Shown piece after piece: positions 7,374-17,524 of a stretch of 64,000 nucleotides of DNA; position 1 is the stretch's first letter, and every line of letters begins with the position of its first letter. The DNA is from Mycolicibacterium malmesburyense (GTDB taxonomy: Bacteria > Actinomycetota > Actinomycetes > Mycobacteriales > Mycobacteriaceae): contig NZ_CVTB01000258.1 of NCBI RefSeq assembly GCF_001050015.1, forward strand, positions 62,001 through 126,000, in the 5' to 3' direction. A program made the position numbers and the translations under genes. Under the pieces are notes generated by a model that saw only the letters and a list, made by a program, of their open reading frames with translations, was not told the DNA's origin and made no database searches.

Positions 7374-8423
7374 GCGTGATCGACTGCCCGTCTCGGACCC
7401 CTCCGCGCGCGCTGCTTCGGCAGCGTCTTGCACTTCTCGCGTTCATCGATTCGACCCGAGCTGAGGATTCGATTTCAGCAGGTTAGCTACAATAGCGCCG
7501 GCTTCATGAGATGCCGCGCCAAGCTCCGACTTGCGGCACGCCAACCCCATGCTCGTGGGTGGCTCGGATGAGGAAGCGGCGGGCACCAACCGGTGTCGGC
7601 AAGAGCGCCTCCGAGCCGAACGGAGGCCCGGTTCGGGAGTAGTAGCGAATGGATGCATCCAGCGAAACGCAGCAACGCGCAGCGTCATTCAGAAGCGGGC
7701 GGGCGATGAGCGACGACAAGCTACTGGCTATTCAACGGGCCAAGCACGGTGACCCCACCATGACGCTCAGCATGGCGAGGAAGATGCACCGCGCGTATTC
7801 CAAGTGGCGACACCTGGAGAGGGCGGCGAGGAGGATCCCATCCGAGCCGTGCCGCTATGGCGATGGGACTTGTCGGACTCATTCATATCGGCGGCCCCGG
7901 TGAGTGCTGAGCGCGGATGGATCGGAGAGCCACCTTCTCCGAGGGAGTGGCACCCATCCCACTACTCGCGCATGGCGGATAAGATTCACGAGGCTGAGCA
8001 GCGGAGGCTCCGCCAGTCCGAGCGTGACGCCTTGCGCAGACGATGATCGCCGGGCGCGATTGCTCAGCAGGCGCAACCTGGTTGAGGCGGCGATGATCGT
8101 CCAACCTTCGAACCGCTGCTGACCGATGAGCCGAACGGTCACGGCGCACTCACCTACGTGAGGCCTCCTCGCTCATGGTCGTCGAACCCAAAGCCACTCC
8201 GGAAGGCTGCCACCAGAGCTGGACGCGAAGCTCGCCACGCCCGCATCGAATGTCACCGGGGCCGCGTCGGCGTAACGCAGACTGTTTACCGCGGCCCGAA
8301 GAGGGGCACAGGTCGCGGTTAGTGGGCGGCGATCGGTGAGGGTTGCACCGGTGCCGCCCGCGAGGCGGTCAGCGGGGTCAACCTCTTTGTTGAGCAGACA
8401 GCTCTGCCTTGCTGCCCGTCGCC
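7374..8423. other. Decayed mobile-element region without a clear gene
   Basis: About 1.05 kb with no gene I can support. Several overlapping frames of 60-90 codons exist, for example on the + strand at 7649-7903 (MSDDKLLAIQRAKHG inside) and 7804-8046 (MADKIHEAEQRRLRQ inside). None has a convincing ribosome site plus a recognisable domain. Together with the broken integrase this is most simply the eroded cargo of an element integrated at tRNA-Ala. I looked for a second copy of the tRNA 3' end and did not find one. Confidence 0.5.
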
Positions 8424-9230
8424 TTACTTGCTCGCGGTCGTCGCGAGCCCGCCGTCGACCGGGATGACCGCTCCGGTGAGGAAGGCGCCCGCCCGACTGG
8501 CAAGATAGACCGCGATGCCGGCCATGTCGTCGTCGCGGCCGATGCGGCGCAGCGGCGCGGACGCCGCGATCTCATCGCCGAACGCATCCAGCGTCGCGGC
8601 CATCATCTTCGACGGAAATGCGCCTGGTGCAACGGCATTCACGGTGATGTGCTGCGGGCCCAATTCGCGGGCGAGCACTCGGGTGAGATGGTGCACCGCT
8701 GCCTTGCTGCTGCTGTAGGAATACGTCGGCAGTTCGGGGACCCGGATGCCGTCGACGCTGCCGAGGTTGATGACCCGGGCCGGATCGTCTGCGGTGCCGG
8801 CGGCGCGGAGGGCGGGCAGCAGGGCCTGAACGAGCCAGAACGGTGACTTGACGTTGACGTTGAGGATCTTGTCCCAGGCGGAATCGGGGAACTCCTCCAA
8901 GGGCGCGCCCCACGTGGCGCCCGCGTTGTTGACAAGGATGTGCAACGGCTCGCCGCCGCCGGTCACCTCTTCGGCCAGCCGTATGCACTCGTCATGTCGC
9001 GAGAGGTCGGCGGGTACGGCCCGAACCTCGCCGAACTGGGAGAGCTCCGCCTGCGCCCGTTCGCACGCGTCGGCCTTGCGCGAGCTGATCACCACGCTGG
9101 CGCCGGCCTGAAGCAGCCCGCGGCTCATCATCACCCCGATGCCACTCGTTCCGCCGGTGACGAGGGCGCGCTTGCCGGTGAGGTCGAAAAGCTCTGTGTG
9201 CGTGCTGAACTGACCATCGCTCATCGGCAA
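8424..9230 (-). CDS. Short-chain dehydrogenase/reductase (classical SDR)
   Basis: 268 aa. Classical SDR: cofactor-binding TGGTSGIG at 25-32, NNAG in ILVNNAGATWG (about 106-116), catalytic Ser in INLGSVDG, and YxxxK in the segment YSYSSSKAA. The C-terminus (GAVIPVDGGLAT) is typical of FabG-like enzymes. An Arg after the glycine motif (ISSRKAD) suggests NADP(H), but the substrate is unknown. An internal ATG two codons in (MSDGQFS) is an alternative start. It lies 48 bases downstream of sodA on the same strand and may share its transcript. Confidence 0.88.
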   Translation of the reverse strand: MPMSDGQFSTHTELFDLTGKRALVTGGTSGIGVMMSRGLLQAGASVVISSRKADACERAQAELSQFGEVRAVPADLSRHDECIRLAEEVTGGGEPLHILVNNAGATWGAPLEEFPDSAWDKILNVNVKSPFWLVQALLPALRAAGTADDPARVINLGSVDGIRVPELPTYSYSSSKAAVHHLTRVLARELGPQHITVNAVAPGAFPSKMMAATLDAFGDEIAASAPLRRIGRDDDMAGIAVYLASRAGAFLTGAVIPVDGGLATTASK

Positions 9231-9278
9231 GCGCCTCCATCGTCGTCTCGGGGGAGCGCGAGACCGCCCCGCTAGAGA

Positions 9279-9899
9279 CTAGAAGATGAGCCCGGATGCC
9301 TTGCTGGTGGCTGCGGCGAACCGGTTCTGCACGTCCTCCCAATTCACCACGTTCCAGAACGCCTTGACGTAGTCGGCCTTCACGTTCTTGTACTGCAGGT
9401 AGTAGGCGTGCTCCCACATGTCGACCTGCAGCAGCGGGATGATGCCCAGCGGGACGTTGGCCTGCTGGTCGTACAGCTGGAACGTGAGCAACCGCTGACC
9501 GAGGGTGTCGTACCCGAGGACTCCCCAACCCGAGCCCTGCAGACCATTGGCGGCGGCGGCGAACTGCGCCCGGAACTTGTCGAACGACCCGAACTGGTCG
9601 TCGATCGCTGCCGCCAGGTCACCGGTCGGCTTGTCGCCGCCGTTGGGCGAGAGGTTCTTCCACCAGATCGTGTGGTTGACGTGGCCTCCGAGGTGGAACG
9701 CCAGGTTCTTCTCGTTGAGGAAGATCGCGGCGTGGTCGCCGTTGGCCCGGGCCTCCTCGAGCTTGGCGATCGCGTCGTTGACGCCCTTTACGTAGGTGGC
9801 GTGGTGCTTGCTGTGGTGAATCTCGTTGATCTGTCCCGAGATATGTGGCTCCAGGGCGCCGTAGTCGTAGTCGAGGTCGGGCAGTGTGTATTCGGCCAT
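9279..9899 (-). CDS. sodA: Superoxide dismutase (Fe/Mn family, Mn-type signature)
   Basis: 206 aa. Dismutates superoxide to H2O2 and O2. Metal ligands are H28, H76, D160 and H164 (DMWEHAYY). Residue 145 is Gln ([10 protein letters not shown]), where the Fe-dependent M. tuberculosis enzyme has His; Gln at this position is associated with Mn specificity in fast-growing mycobacteria. There is no signal peptide; mycobacterial SodA is nevertheless exported, partly through SecA2. The ATG follows an AGAAAGGATCTTC ribosome site. About 340 bases separate it from the divergent pat gene. Confidence 0.97.
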   Translation of the reverse strand: MAEYTLPDLDYDYGALEPHISGQINEIHHSKHHATYVKGVNDAIAKLEEARANGDHAAIFLNEKNLAFHLGGHVNHTIWWKNLSPNGGDKPTGDLAAAIDDQFGSFDKFRAQFAAAANGLQGSGWGVLGYDTLGQRLLTFQLYDQQANVPLGIIPLLQVDMWEHAYYLQYKNVKADYVKAFWNVVNWEDVQNRFAAATSKASGLIF

Positions 9900-11238
<1,339 letters not shown>

Positions 11239-11239
<1 letters not shown>

Positions 11240-12057
11240 TGCGCGTCCCTTTGTCGAAGGACACGCGGCTGTGCATCTCGCTGTCGGGGCGACCCAGCAA
11301 CATCGGCACGCGATTCCACAACTATTTGTACGACCTGTGCGGGCTCGACTTCGTCTACAAAGCCTTCACCACGACGGACATCGCTGCGGCGATCGGGGGA
11401 GTGCGGGCGCTGGGCATCCGCGGTTGTTCGGTGTCCATGCCGTTCAAGCAGGACGTGCTGGCGCTGGTCGACGAGGTCGAGCAGTCGGCCCGCGCGATCC
11501 GCGCGGTCAACACGATCGTCAACGACGACGGTCGGCTCACCGCGTCGAACACCGATTATCTTGCCGTGCAGACGCTTATCGCTGAACACGGGTTGCGGCC
11601 GTCGCAATCCGTGCTCGTGTACGGCAGCGGCGGCATGGCCAGTGCGGTGGGCGCCGCGTTCCGCGACCTCGGATTCGATCGCGGCACGATTGCGGCCAGG
11701 AACGTCGAGACCGGCCGTTCCCTGGCCGACCGGTTGGGATACGACTATGTGTCCGACGTCGGCTCACGCACCGCAGATGTGCTCGTCAACGTCACTCCGG
11801 TAGGCATGGCCGGCGGCCCCGAAGCGAGCGGAATGCCCTTCGGAACAACGGGTATCACCAACGCGCACACGGTGTTCGATGTGGTCGCGATGCCGTCCGA
11901 GACGCCGCTGATCAAGGCTGCGCGTGGCGCGGGTGTCGGCGTGATCACGGGTGCCGAGGTGATCGCCCTGCAGGCCGCCGAACAGTTCGAGCGTTACACC
12001 GGCGTACGGCCGACGGCCGAGCAGGTGATGGCCGCGTCAGCGGTGTCGCGCGCCTGA
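11239..12057 (+). CDS. Shikimate 5-dehydrogenase-like protein (AroE family)
   Basis: 272 aa, starting inside the pat stop codon (TGATG). The N-terminal substrate domain is divergent: the usual SKSP reads SGRPSN, while MPFKQ and VNTIV are AroE-like. The NADP domain carries VYGSGGMASAVGAAFRDLG (GxGGxx at about 129-134) and NVTPVGM. The catalytic Lys of AroE is plausible in SMPFKQD and Asp in NTDYL, so a dehydrogenase acting on shikimate or quinate-like compounds is possible. Mycobacteria have a separate aroE in the chorismate cluster, so this is a paralog. Coupling to pat suggests cAMP- or acetylation-linked regulation, which is inference. Confidence 0.82.
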
Positions 12058-12058
12058 A

Positions 12059-12760
12059 TCAGGGTGTGATCTTGGTTTGTTCGTCGATGACCGACGTCGC
12101 GTCCATCAGCGCCATCATCTGGTCCTCGCGGCCGTCGGCGTTGAGTTGCAGCACGTACAAGCCGTCCTGGCCCGGAATCACGACCGTCTTCTGGGCGATC
12201 GCCCGTAGGACACCGTCTTTGGTGTAGGTGCCGCCGATCTGCACCGCCTCGAAATCGGAGAGCGTGGATGGGGAGCCTTCCTCCGCGCCTTCGTAACCGG
12301 GCAGGTTCTTGATCTCGCCGGGGGCGAACTCGAGGATCTTCGCGGGGTCGACGTTGCCGGTCAGCTTCGACACCAGCGCGATGATCGTCGGAGGGTCATC
12401 GGCCATCGCGGGGTCATCGGAAACGATTGCACCGTAGGCCCATTCGGGTGTACGCGGTCCTGCGTCGCTCCAGCCCGGCGGGAAGGGCAGGTCGATGGTG
12501 GGTGAACCGGGGTCGCCGCGCTTGACCGGGGTTTCTTGGATCCCGTTCTCGCGGATGTAGTCGACGATCGTGTAGTTGGCGCCCTGGGCCGGAGCTGAGG
12601 TTGGGGGCGCCTCCGTCGTGGTTTCCGCCGCGCTGGTTTCTTCCGATGTCGTCTCGGATGTCGTCGACTCGGATTTCGTATCGGAGCCGCAGCCGGCGAG
12701 GCCGAGCCCGAGTGCTACGGCCGCGACTGCGATGACGCCGGCCCGCATAGACGTGGTCAT
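12059..12760 (-). CDS. LpqN/LpqT-family lipoprotein
   Basis: 233 aa from the ATG at 12760, preceded at 5 bases by GGAGGAG; the longer frame start at 12772 overlaps that ribosome site and is rejected. The signal peptide ends in the lipobox LAGC (GLGLAGCGSDTK), giving a lipidated exported protein. A Thr/Ser/Glu-rich linker (SESTTSETTSEETSAAETTTE) leads to a domain with DLPFPPGW, typical of the LpqN family. LpqN-type proteins bind periplasmic lipid or protein partners in mycobacteria; the function here is unknown. It resembles lpqT at 48,837-49,511. Its stop lies 2 bases from the AroE-like stop (convergent). Confidence 0.85.
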   Translation of the reverse strand: MTTSMRAGVIAVAAVALGLGLAGCGSDTKSESTTSETTSEETSAAETTTEAPPTSAPAQGANYTIVDYIRENGIQETPVKRGDPGSPTIDLPFPPGWSDAGPRTPEWAYGAIVSDDPAMADDPPTIIALVSKLTGNVDPAKILEFAPGEIKNLPGYEGAEEGSPSTLSDFEAVQIGGTYTKDGVLRAIAQKTVVIPGQDGLYVLQLNADGREDQMMALMDATSVIDEQTKITP

Positions 12761-12947
12761 TTGCTCCTCCATCGGTTTGGTCTGCGCCGTAGCCTACGGG
12801 CGACGTCGTGTGATTGCAGTCGAAAACGTGCGTAACGGCTGTTGCGCAGGGAAAAACTTCGCCGCAGGAGTTTTGCTACGGCGTTTGATCATGGTTAGCT
12901 GTGGGCACGCTTTTGCGTGGCGTCGGCGACGGGCGGGAGGAGTGGCG

Positions 12948-14696
12948 ATGCGGGGGCAGAGTGGCCGACTGACGGCGACGATGCGTTCGCTGGGGGCGAT
13001 GATTCTCGCGCTCCTGGCGGCGATCTCCCTGGCGGTGGCGTGGACGACCGCGACCGCGGTCCAGCTGGTGGCGAGTGCGCTCATCATGGGCGGCACGGAA
13101 CACCCGTTGAACTCGTCGGAGGATCCCGGCTACATAAGGGAGTATCTGCAGAACGCCGTCTACGGATTCATAAACCCCGCTGCGATTGCGCCCACCAATG
13201 CGGAAGATGGCCCCATCGACAACGTAGACGAGAACGTCTACGCCGTCGTCTACCCTGCGGCATTCTTCCCGGTGTTCGGTAGCAAGACCTTCGACGCTTC
13301 GGTCGGAGAGGGCGTCGAGAATCTGAACGAGTGCGTCCGTGGGAGCAGCGCCTGTGTTCACAACGAGGATGAGAGTTACCAGGCAGGAAATCCGGACCTG
13401 CCCGCGCCAGACCCCGTCCCCAACGAGGACTACGTCATCTTCGGATACTCGCAGAGCGCCGTGGTGGCTTCGCTGGTCAAGCGGGAATTGATTGCTGAAC
13501 CGCGAGAAGGGGGCCAGACCTCGTTCTTCCTGTTGGCCAACCCGATGCGCCCCAACGGCGGCATCCTGGCGCGGGGGCCAGAGGGCCTCACGATCCCGAT
13601 CATCGGCATCACGTTCTACGGCGCGACCCCGACGGACTCCTGCGAGGCTGGTGGAGAGTGCATGCCGACGGTGGATGCCGCCGCGCAGTACGACCTCATG
13701 GGTGGCGACGCACCGGCCAGCCTCACCAACGTGCTGGCCATCGCCAACTCTCTCGCCGCCTACTACTACCTCCACGGTGACCTGCAGAACGCCGACTTCG
13801 ACAAAGCGGTTTATCAGGGGACGACTGACGACACCGACTACTACCTCTATCCCGCGGAGCGGTTGCCGATCCTGATGCCGTTCGAAGGCCTTGTGCCGTC
13901 GCCGATCCTGACGGCGCTGGATGGTCCGCTTCGCGTGCTGATCGAGGGCGCCTACGCGCGTGACGTGGATCCCGGCGTGGCGACGAAGGTGGGCCTGCTC
14001 CCGTTCAGGAATCCGATCAAGACCGCGATCAATCTGGTGAAGTCGATTCCGACGAGTCTTGACGACGCGTTCGAGGAAGTCGCCGACGATCGCCCCTTCG
14101 GCACCGAGCCCACGACCAGCCCCTTCGGCGTCGGTGGCCCCGAACTGCCCGATCCGCCGCCAACCACCAACAATGCGCGGATGATGGCATGGTCAGGCTC
14201 CGAAAAGGAGAACCCCGTCGAGGGCGACACACCGCCCGCCGGACAGGACCCGGGCGAGCAACTCGGACAGGAATCGTTGGGGGACAATCCGATTCCGGTC
14301 ATCGAGACCCCGATAACGCCGGGCGCCGAGGGAGAGACGACGCCGCTGCGCGGCGAAGCGATCGTCGAAGAGGGCGTCAGCGGAGTGGCCGCCGAGAACT
14401 CCGGAACCGGTGTCCTCACCACCAAGCCACCCCGGGTCTCCGTCAAGCCCGCGCTTCCCGAGTTGCCGCAGCCCAAGCTCCCGAAGTTGCCGAAGCCCAA
14501 GCTCCCGAAGTTGCCGAAGCTGCGCGGCCCCATCAGTTTCGATTCCCCGGTGCGGCTGGGCCCGTCGCCCTCGAACCGGCCAGATCGAACGGGAAGCGGT
14601 GGCACTCAGACGGAGTCGGAACCTGGGAACACCGACAACCCATCGAGCACCGACCCCGGCAACAGCGGCTCTGATGGAGAGGGCGCGGCTGCCTGA
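12948..14696 (+). CDS. PE-PPE-domain serine hydrolase with Pro/Lys-rich tail
   Basis: 582 aa from the ATG at 12948, behind GGGAGGAG; the frame is open upstream but that part is antisense to the lipoprotein gene. A signal-like hydrophobic stretch (about 15-35) starts the protein. The PE-PPE (PF08237) alpha/beta-hydrolase domain covers about 70-320, with the nucleophile in FGYSQSAVV and Asp/His candidates downstream. It lacks PE or PPE N-terminal domains, as expected for a stand-alone hydrolase exported by Sec. The last 150 residues are low-complexity, with the repeats LPELPQPKLPKLPKPKLP that could bind wall polymers. It is divergent from the LpqN-type lipoprotein. Confidence 0.85.
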   Translation: MRGQSGRLTATMRSLGAMILALLAAISLAVAWTTATAVQLVASALIMGGTEHPLNSSEDPGYIREYLQNAVYGFINPAAIAPTNAEDGPIDNVDENVYAVVYPAAFFPVFGSKTFDASVGEGVENLNECVRGSSACVHNEDESYQAGNPDLPAPDPVPNEDYVIFGYSQSAVVASLVKRELIAEPREGGQTSFFLLANPMRPNGGILARGPEGLTIPIIGITFYGATPTDSCEAGGECMPTVDAAAQYDLMGGDAPASLTNVLAIANSLAAYYYLHGDLQNADFDKAVYQGTTDDTDYYLYPAERLPILMPFEGLVPSPILTALDGPLRVLIEGAYARDVDPGVATKVGLLPFRNPIKTAINLVKSIPTSLDDAFEEVADDRPFGTEPTTSPFGVGGPELPDPPPTTNNARMMAWSGSEKENPVEGDTPPAGQDPGEQLGQESLGDNPIPVIETPITPGAEGETTPLRGEAIVEEGVSGVAAENSGTGVLTTKPPRVSVKPALPELPQPKLPKLPKPKLPKLPKLRGPISFDSPVRLGPSPSNRPDRTGSGGTQTESEPGNTDNPSSTDPGNSGSDGEGAAA

Positions 14697-14700
14697 TCGG

Positions 14701-15012
14701 TCAGCGGGAGCAGTTCAGTGAGACGGTGATCGACCTCCTCACCACGACCGTGATGAACTCCCGATCTTCGCCCTTACCGACCGCGAACGTCTGCGTGACC
14801 TCCTGCGGATTGCGCACGCTGGTGACGATGCACTCGTCGATGGGGCCGCTGCCGACCCGGTCGATGACCACGTCGTAGCCCTGATCCTCCAACTCCGCGA
14901 TTGTCCGCGGGGCATCACCGGGCTTCACAGGTTGTGCGGCGGCGACCCCCGTCGGCGCAAGAATCGCGCCCACCGCCGCCGCCGTTGCTGCCACACTCCA
15001 GAGAGCACGCAT
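14701..15012 (-). CDS. Small secreted protein, unknown function
   Basis: 103 aa from the ATG at 15012, six bases after GGAGG; a TTG four codons upstream lies within that ribosome site. A cleavable signal peptide ends near GVAAAQP. The mature part is about 75 aa with two cysteines (IDECIVTS and SLNCSR) that could form a disulfide. It resembles small exported mycobacterial proteins with the pattern LEDQGYDVVIDRVG...C, but I know no function. It is convergent to the PE-PPE gene and divergent from the DUF5642-type lipoprotein. Confidence 0.75.
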   Translation of the reverse strand: MRALWSVAATAAAVGAILAPTGVAAAQPVKPGDAPRTIAELEDQGYDVVIDRVGSGPIDECIVTSVRNPQEVTQTFAVGKGEDREFITVVVRRSITVSLNCSR

Positions 15013-15036
15013 GACAGCCTCCAATCATGAGGGTGA

Positions 15037-15726
15037 ATGTCACTACTTGTTGATCGCCGGAAAGGCGCCAACCGTTGCGCCGTCGCGGCGTCGCTCGTCC
15101 TGATTTGTGCGACCGCGTGCACAACCCCCTCCGACCCGTCGCCGTCCGACGAATCGAGGTCGAAGGAACTGCCGAAGATCAATCCGGCCAGGATCGACCG
15201 GGCCCGCACATTCCTGCCGGCCGACTACGAGGTTTCCGACCTCACGAACCCCGTCGGCCCCATCACCGCATGGGGCTACGGCGCGCAGTGGACCACCGAC
15301 CCCGACAGGTGCGCGGCGCTGGCGGACCCCGCGGCGGGCGCGCCTGGCGCCGACGGTTGGTCGGCGTCGGGCCCGGGTGGCATCGTCTACGCCGTCGTCG
15401 CGAAGGCGCCTGGCGACGTCGACCCCGGGGTGGTGGACGAGTGTGGGCAATGGGCGGTTGAGGGCGGGCGCACCACCGGAAGCGTCACGCTCGGCCCCGC
15501 CCCGGCCATCGACGGCGCGTCGACGGTCGCGATGGCGACGTCGAGCAGAACCGTCGTCGAAGGCGGCACCGAAACGCTGTCGCACGCCGAAACGGTCACC
15601 GCCTACGTCGATGACCACGTCGTGTTCGTCACCGTCGTCACCGATCCCGGATCCCCGAACCCGCAACTCGACTCGAAATTCGCCGCCGATCTCGTATCCG
15701 AAACGGTGTCGGCGTTACGTGGTTGA
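15037..15726 (+). CDS. DUF5642-type lipoprotein (copy 1)
   Basis: 229 aa. The N-terminus has basic residues, a hydrophobic core and a lipobox-like ICATAC, so an exported lipoprotein is likely. The mature domain starts LPKINPARIDRARTFLPADYEVSDL and ends FAADLVSETVSALRG. The pattern is shared with the next gene (xxARVKDIRTSFGPDFKVTDV...[11 protein letters not shown]), so the two are tandem paralogs. The family (DUF5642, including Rv0999) is mycobacterial and of unknown function. The true start could be somewhat downstream; the ATG at 15037 gives a complete signal peptide. Confidence 0.75.
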   Translation: MSLLVDRRKGANRCAVAASLVLICATACTTPSDPSPSDESRSKELPKINPARIDRARTFLPADYEVSDLTNPVGPITAWGYGAQWTTDPDRCAALADPAAGAPGADGWSASGPGGIVYAVVAKAPGDVDPGVVDECGQWAVEGGRTTGSVTLGPAPAIDGASTVAMATSSRTVVEGGTETLSHAETVTAYVDDHVVFVTVVTDPGSPNPQLDSKFAADLVSETVSALRG

Positions 15727-15755
15727 GCGGCGGTCGGCCGGTACATTGTGCGGCG

Positions 15756-16418
15756 ATGTCGAAGAGGGTCGTGGTCGCTGTGGCGTGTGCTGCCGCGTTG
15801 ACCGCGTGTGCGGCCGGCCCCTCGGGAGATGATCTTTCGGACGCCGACATCGCTCGGGTCAAGGACATCCGGACGAGCTTCGGACCTGATTTCAAGGTCA
15901 CCGACGTCGGACCGTCCGGGATTGACCCGCGATTGCTGGCACGCCAGGAACTGCCCAAGGGGGTGAAGTTCGAGCCGGCCGACTGTGCGTCGTTCGCCAA
16001 TCAGCAGATGGTGCCGGCAGGGGCCAAGGGCAACATGGCGGCGACGACGGCCGAGGGCGAGGGCAACCGGTTCATCACCATCGCCGTCGAGACGTCGGAG
16101 ACCGCGTCGGTCAACGCGCCCGCCGAGAACTGCCGCAAGGTCGGGTTCGCGGGCGGCGCGATGCGCGGGCTGGTCGAGGTCGTCGAGGCGCCGCAGATCG
16201 AGGGCGCGCAGACATTGGGCACCCATCGCGTGGTCCAGACGATGGTCGACGGCAAGCCCCGCACCGGCGAGCTGTACAACTACCTCGCCAGCTTCGGGCC
16301 GTTTCTGGTGATCGTCACCGCGAACCCGTTGGTGCTGCCCGACAAACCCGTCGCCAAGGTCGATACACAGCGTGCGCGGGACCTGCTGGTCGAGGCGGTG
16401 AACGCCGTCCGGGCTTAA
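15756..16418 (+). CDS. DUF5642-type lipoprotein (copy 2)
   Basis: 220 aa from the ATG at 15756 (MSKRVVVAVACAAALTAC); an upstream TTG-type start is less likely. A short signal peptide with lipobox LTAC and Cys at residue 18 makes this a clear lipoprotein. The mature domain has two cysteines (ADCASF and AENCRKV) and closes with [13 protein letters not shown]. It is the second of two tandem paralogs, 29 bases after the first, at the position of Rv0999. The TAA stop overlaps the convergent AlkB-like stop (TTAA shared). Confidence 0.82.
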   Translation: MSKRVVVAVACAAALTACAAGPSGDDLSDADIARVKDIRTSFGPDFKVTDVGPSGIDPRLLARQELPKGVKFEPADCASFANQQMVPAGAKGNMAATTAEGEGNRFITIAVETSETASVNAPAENCRKVGFAGGAMRGLVEVVEAPQIEGAQTLGTHRVVQTMVDGKPRTGELYNYLASFGPFLVIVTANPLVLPDKPVAKVDTQRARDLLVEAVNAVRA

Positions 16419-17011
16419 CGCACGTCGTGTGGACGGAACTGGATGCTGATCCGCGCGCCGACGGGCCGCGAGGTCTTGGGAATGGCGTGTTCCCATGTGC
16501 GCTGACACGAGCCACCCATCACGAGCAGGTCGCCGTGTGCGTGCTGCAGGCGTAGCGACTTTCCGCCACCGCGAGGCCGCAACGCGAAGGTTCGTGTGGC
16601 GCCGAGTCCGACGATCGCGACCATGGTGTCTTCGGTGCTGCTGCGACCGACGGTGTCGCCGTGCCAGGCGACGCTGTCGTTGCCGTCGCGGTACAGGCAC
16701 AGCCCCGCGGTGGTGAACGGTTCGCCGAGTTCGCCCGCGTAGGCGTCGTTGAGGCGACGGCGGAGTTGCTTGAGGCGCGGATGTGGCGGCGGGTCGTCGA
16801 CCAGGTTGTGAAAGCTGACGAGACGGGGGACATCGACGACGCGGTCGTACATCGGTCGGCGCTCCGCACGCCACGGGACGCCCTCGGCCAGTTCCCTGAA
16901 CAGCGCGTCGGCATCGTCCAACCACCCGGATCGAAAGTCGATCCAGGCCCCGTTGCCGAGATGGCGGCGTTCGGCGTGCTCGAACAGCGAGCTCTGCAGC
17001 GCCAGCTCCAT
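16415..17011 (-). CDS. AlkB-like 2-oxoglutarate/Fe(II) dioxygenase
   Basis: 198 aa from the ATG at 17011. Double-stranded beta-helix dioxygenase of AlkB type: Fe ligands HxD in VAWHGDTVG, distal His in TWEHAIPK, and the 2-oxoglutarate-binding Arg in RISIQFRP. Upstream NDSVAWHGD and the nucleotide-recognition segment [12 protein letters not shown] match the AlkB family. These enzymes repair alkylated bases (1-meA, 3-meC). It corresponds to Rv1000c. It is convergent with the DUF5642 pair and 33 bases from the soxR stop, on the same strand as soxR. Confidence 0.9.
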   Translation of the reverse strand: MELALQSSLFEHAERRHLGNGAWIDFRSGWLDDADALFRELAEGVPWRAERRPMYDRVVDVPRLVSFHNLVDDPPPHPRLKQLRRRLNDAYAGELGEPFTTAGLCLYRDGNDSVAWHGDTVGRSSTEDTMVAIVGLGATRTFALRPRGGGKSLRLQHAHGDLLVMGGSCQRTWEHAIPKTSRPVGARISIQFRPHDVR

Positions 17012-17044
17012 GGCCGCGATTCTATCGCACAAGCGTTCGATCCG

Positions 17045-17479
17045 TCACAGTCGTACGGCGCCGGGTCCTTGTTCGGCGAGGACGTCGCCGGGGTTGGTCA
17101 GGGCGCAGGTCTTGAGGCTCAGGCAACCGCAACCGATGCAGCCCGTCAGGTTGTCGCGCAGTCGCTGCAGGTGCAGGATGCGGTCGTCGAGGTCCTGCCG
17201 CCAACCCGCAGAGAGCCTTGCCCAATCCTTGCTCGTCGGGACCCTGTCGGTCGGGAGGGTGGCGAGCGCTTCGCGGATGCGCGACAACGGGATTCCGAGC
17301 CGCTGCGACATCCGGATGAACGCGACACGGCGCAACGTCTCTCGTGCGTAGCGGCGCTGATTGCCCGAGGTGCGTCTGCTCTGGATGAGGCCCTCGCGCT
17401 CGTAGAAGTGCAACGCCGAAACCGCCACGCCGCTGCGGATGGACATCTCGCCGGGAGTCAGCTCGTGAATCAACTCCAT
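17045..17479 (-). CDS. soxR: Redox-sensitive MerR-type regulator SoxR
   Basis: 144 aa. The N-terminal MerR helix-turn-helix begins [21 protein letters not shown], followed by the wing [15 protein letters not shown] and a coiled-coil dimerisation helix (about 82-110). The [2Fe-2S] ligand pattern C-x2-C-x-C-x5-C is intact (C114, C117, C119, C125). In actinobacteria SoxR responds to redox-active compounds more than to superoxide itself. An 18-bp SoxR-box-like dyad lies two bases upstream of the ATG, between soxR and the divergent arcA, so autoregulation and control of arcA are likely. Confidence 0.93.
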   Translation of the reverse strand: MELIHELTPGEMSIRSGVAVSALHFYEREGLIQSRRTSGNQRRYARETLRRVAFIRMSQRLGIPLSRIREALATLPTDRVPTSKDWARLSAGWRQDLDDRILHLQRLRDNLTGCIGCGCLSLKTCALTNPGDVLAEQGPGAVRL

Positions 17480-17480
17480 A

Positions 17481-17498
17481 CATCAACCATAGTTGAGG
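17481..17498. promoter_or_regulatory. SoxR-box-like dyad between soxR and arcA
   Basis: CATCAACCATAGTTGAGG. Read on the minus strand it is CCTCAACTATGGTTGATG; the classical SoxR box is CCTCAAGTTAACTTGAGG. Half-sites CCTCAA and TTGA-G match with the same 18-bp length. It lies two bases before the soxR ATG and 26 bases before the arcA GTG. Confidence 0.82.
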
Positions 17499-17524
17499 TG
17501 GGGTTGCGGGTTACGGTGCTAGAT

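Noticed and set aside
7649..8046. Two overlapping short + strand frames after the integrase remnant
   Set aside because: No domain and no convincing ribosome site; treated as element debris.
16661..17524. N-terminal extension of the arginine deiminase frame
   Set aside because: Antisense to alkB and soxR; homologs start at the GTG at 17525.
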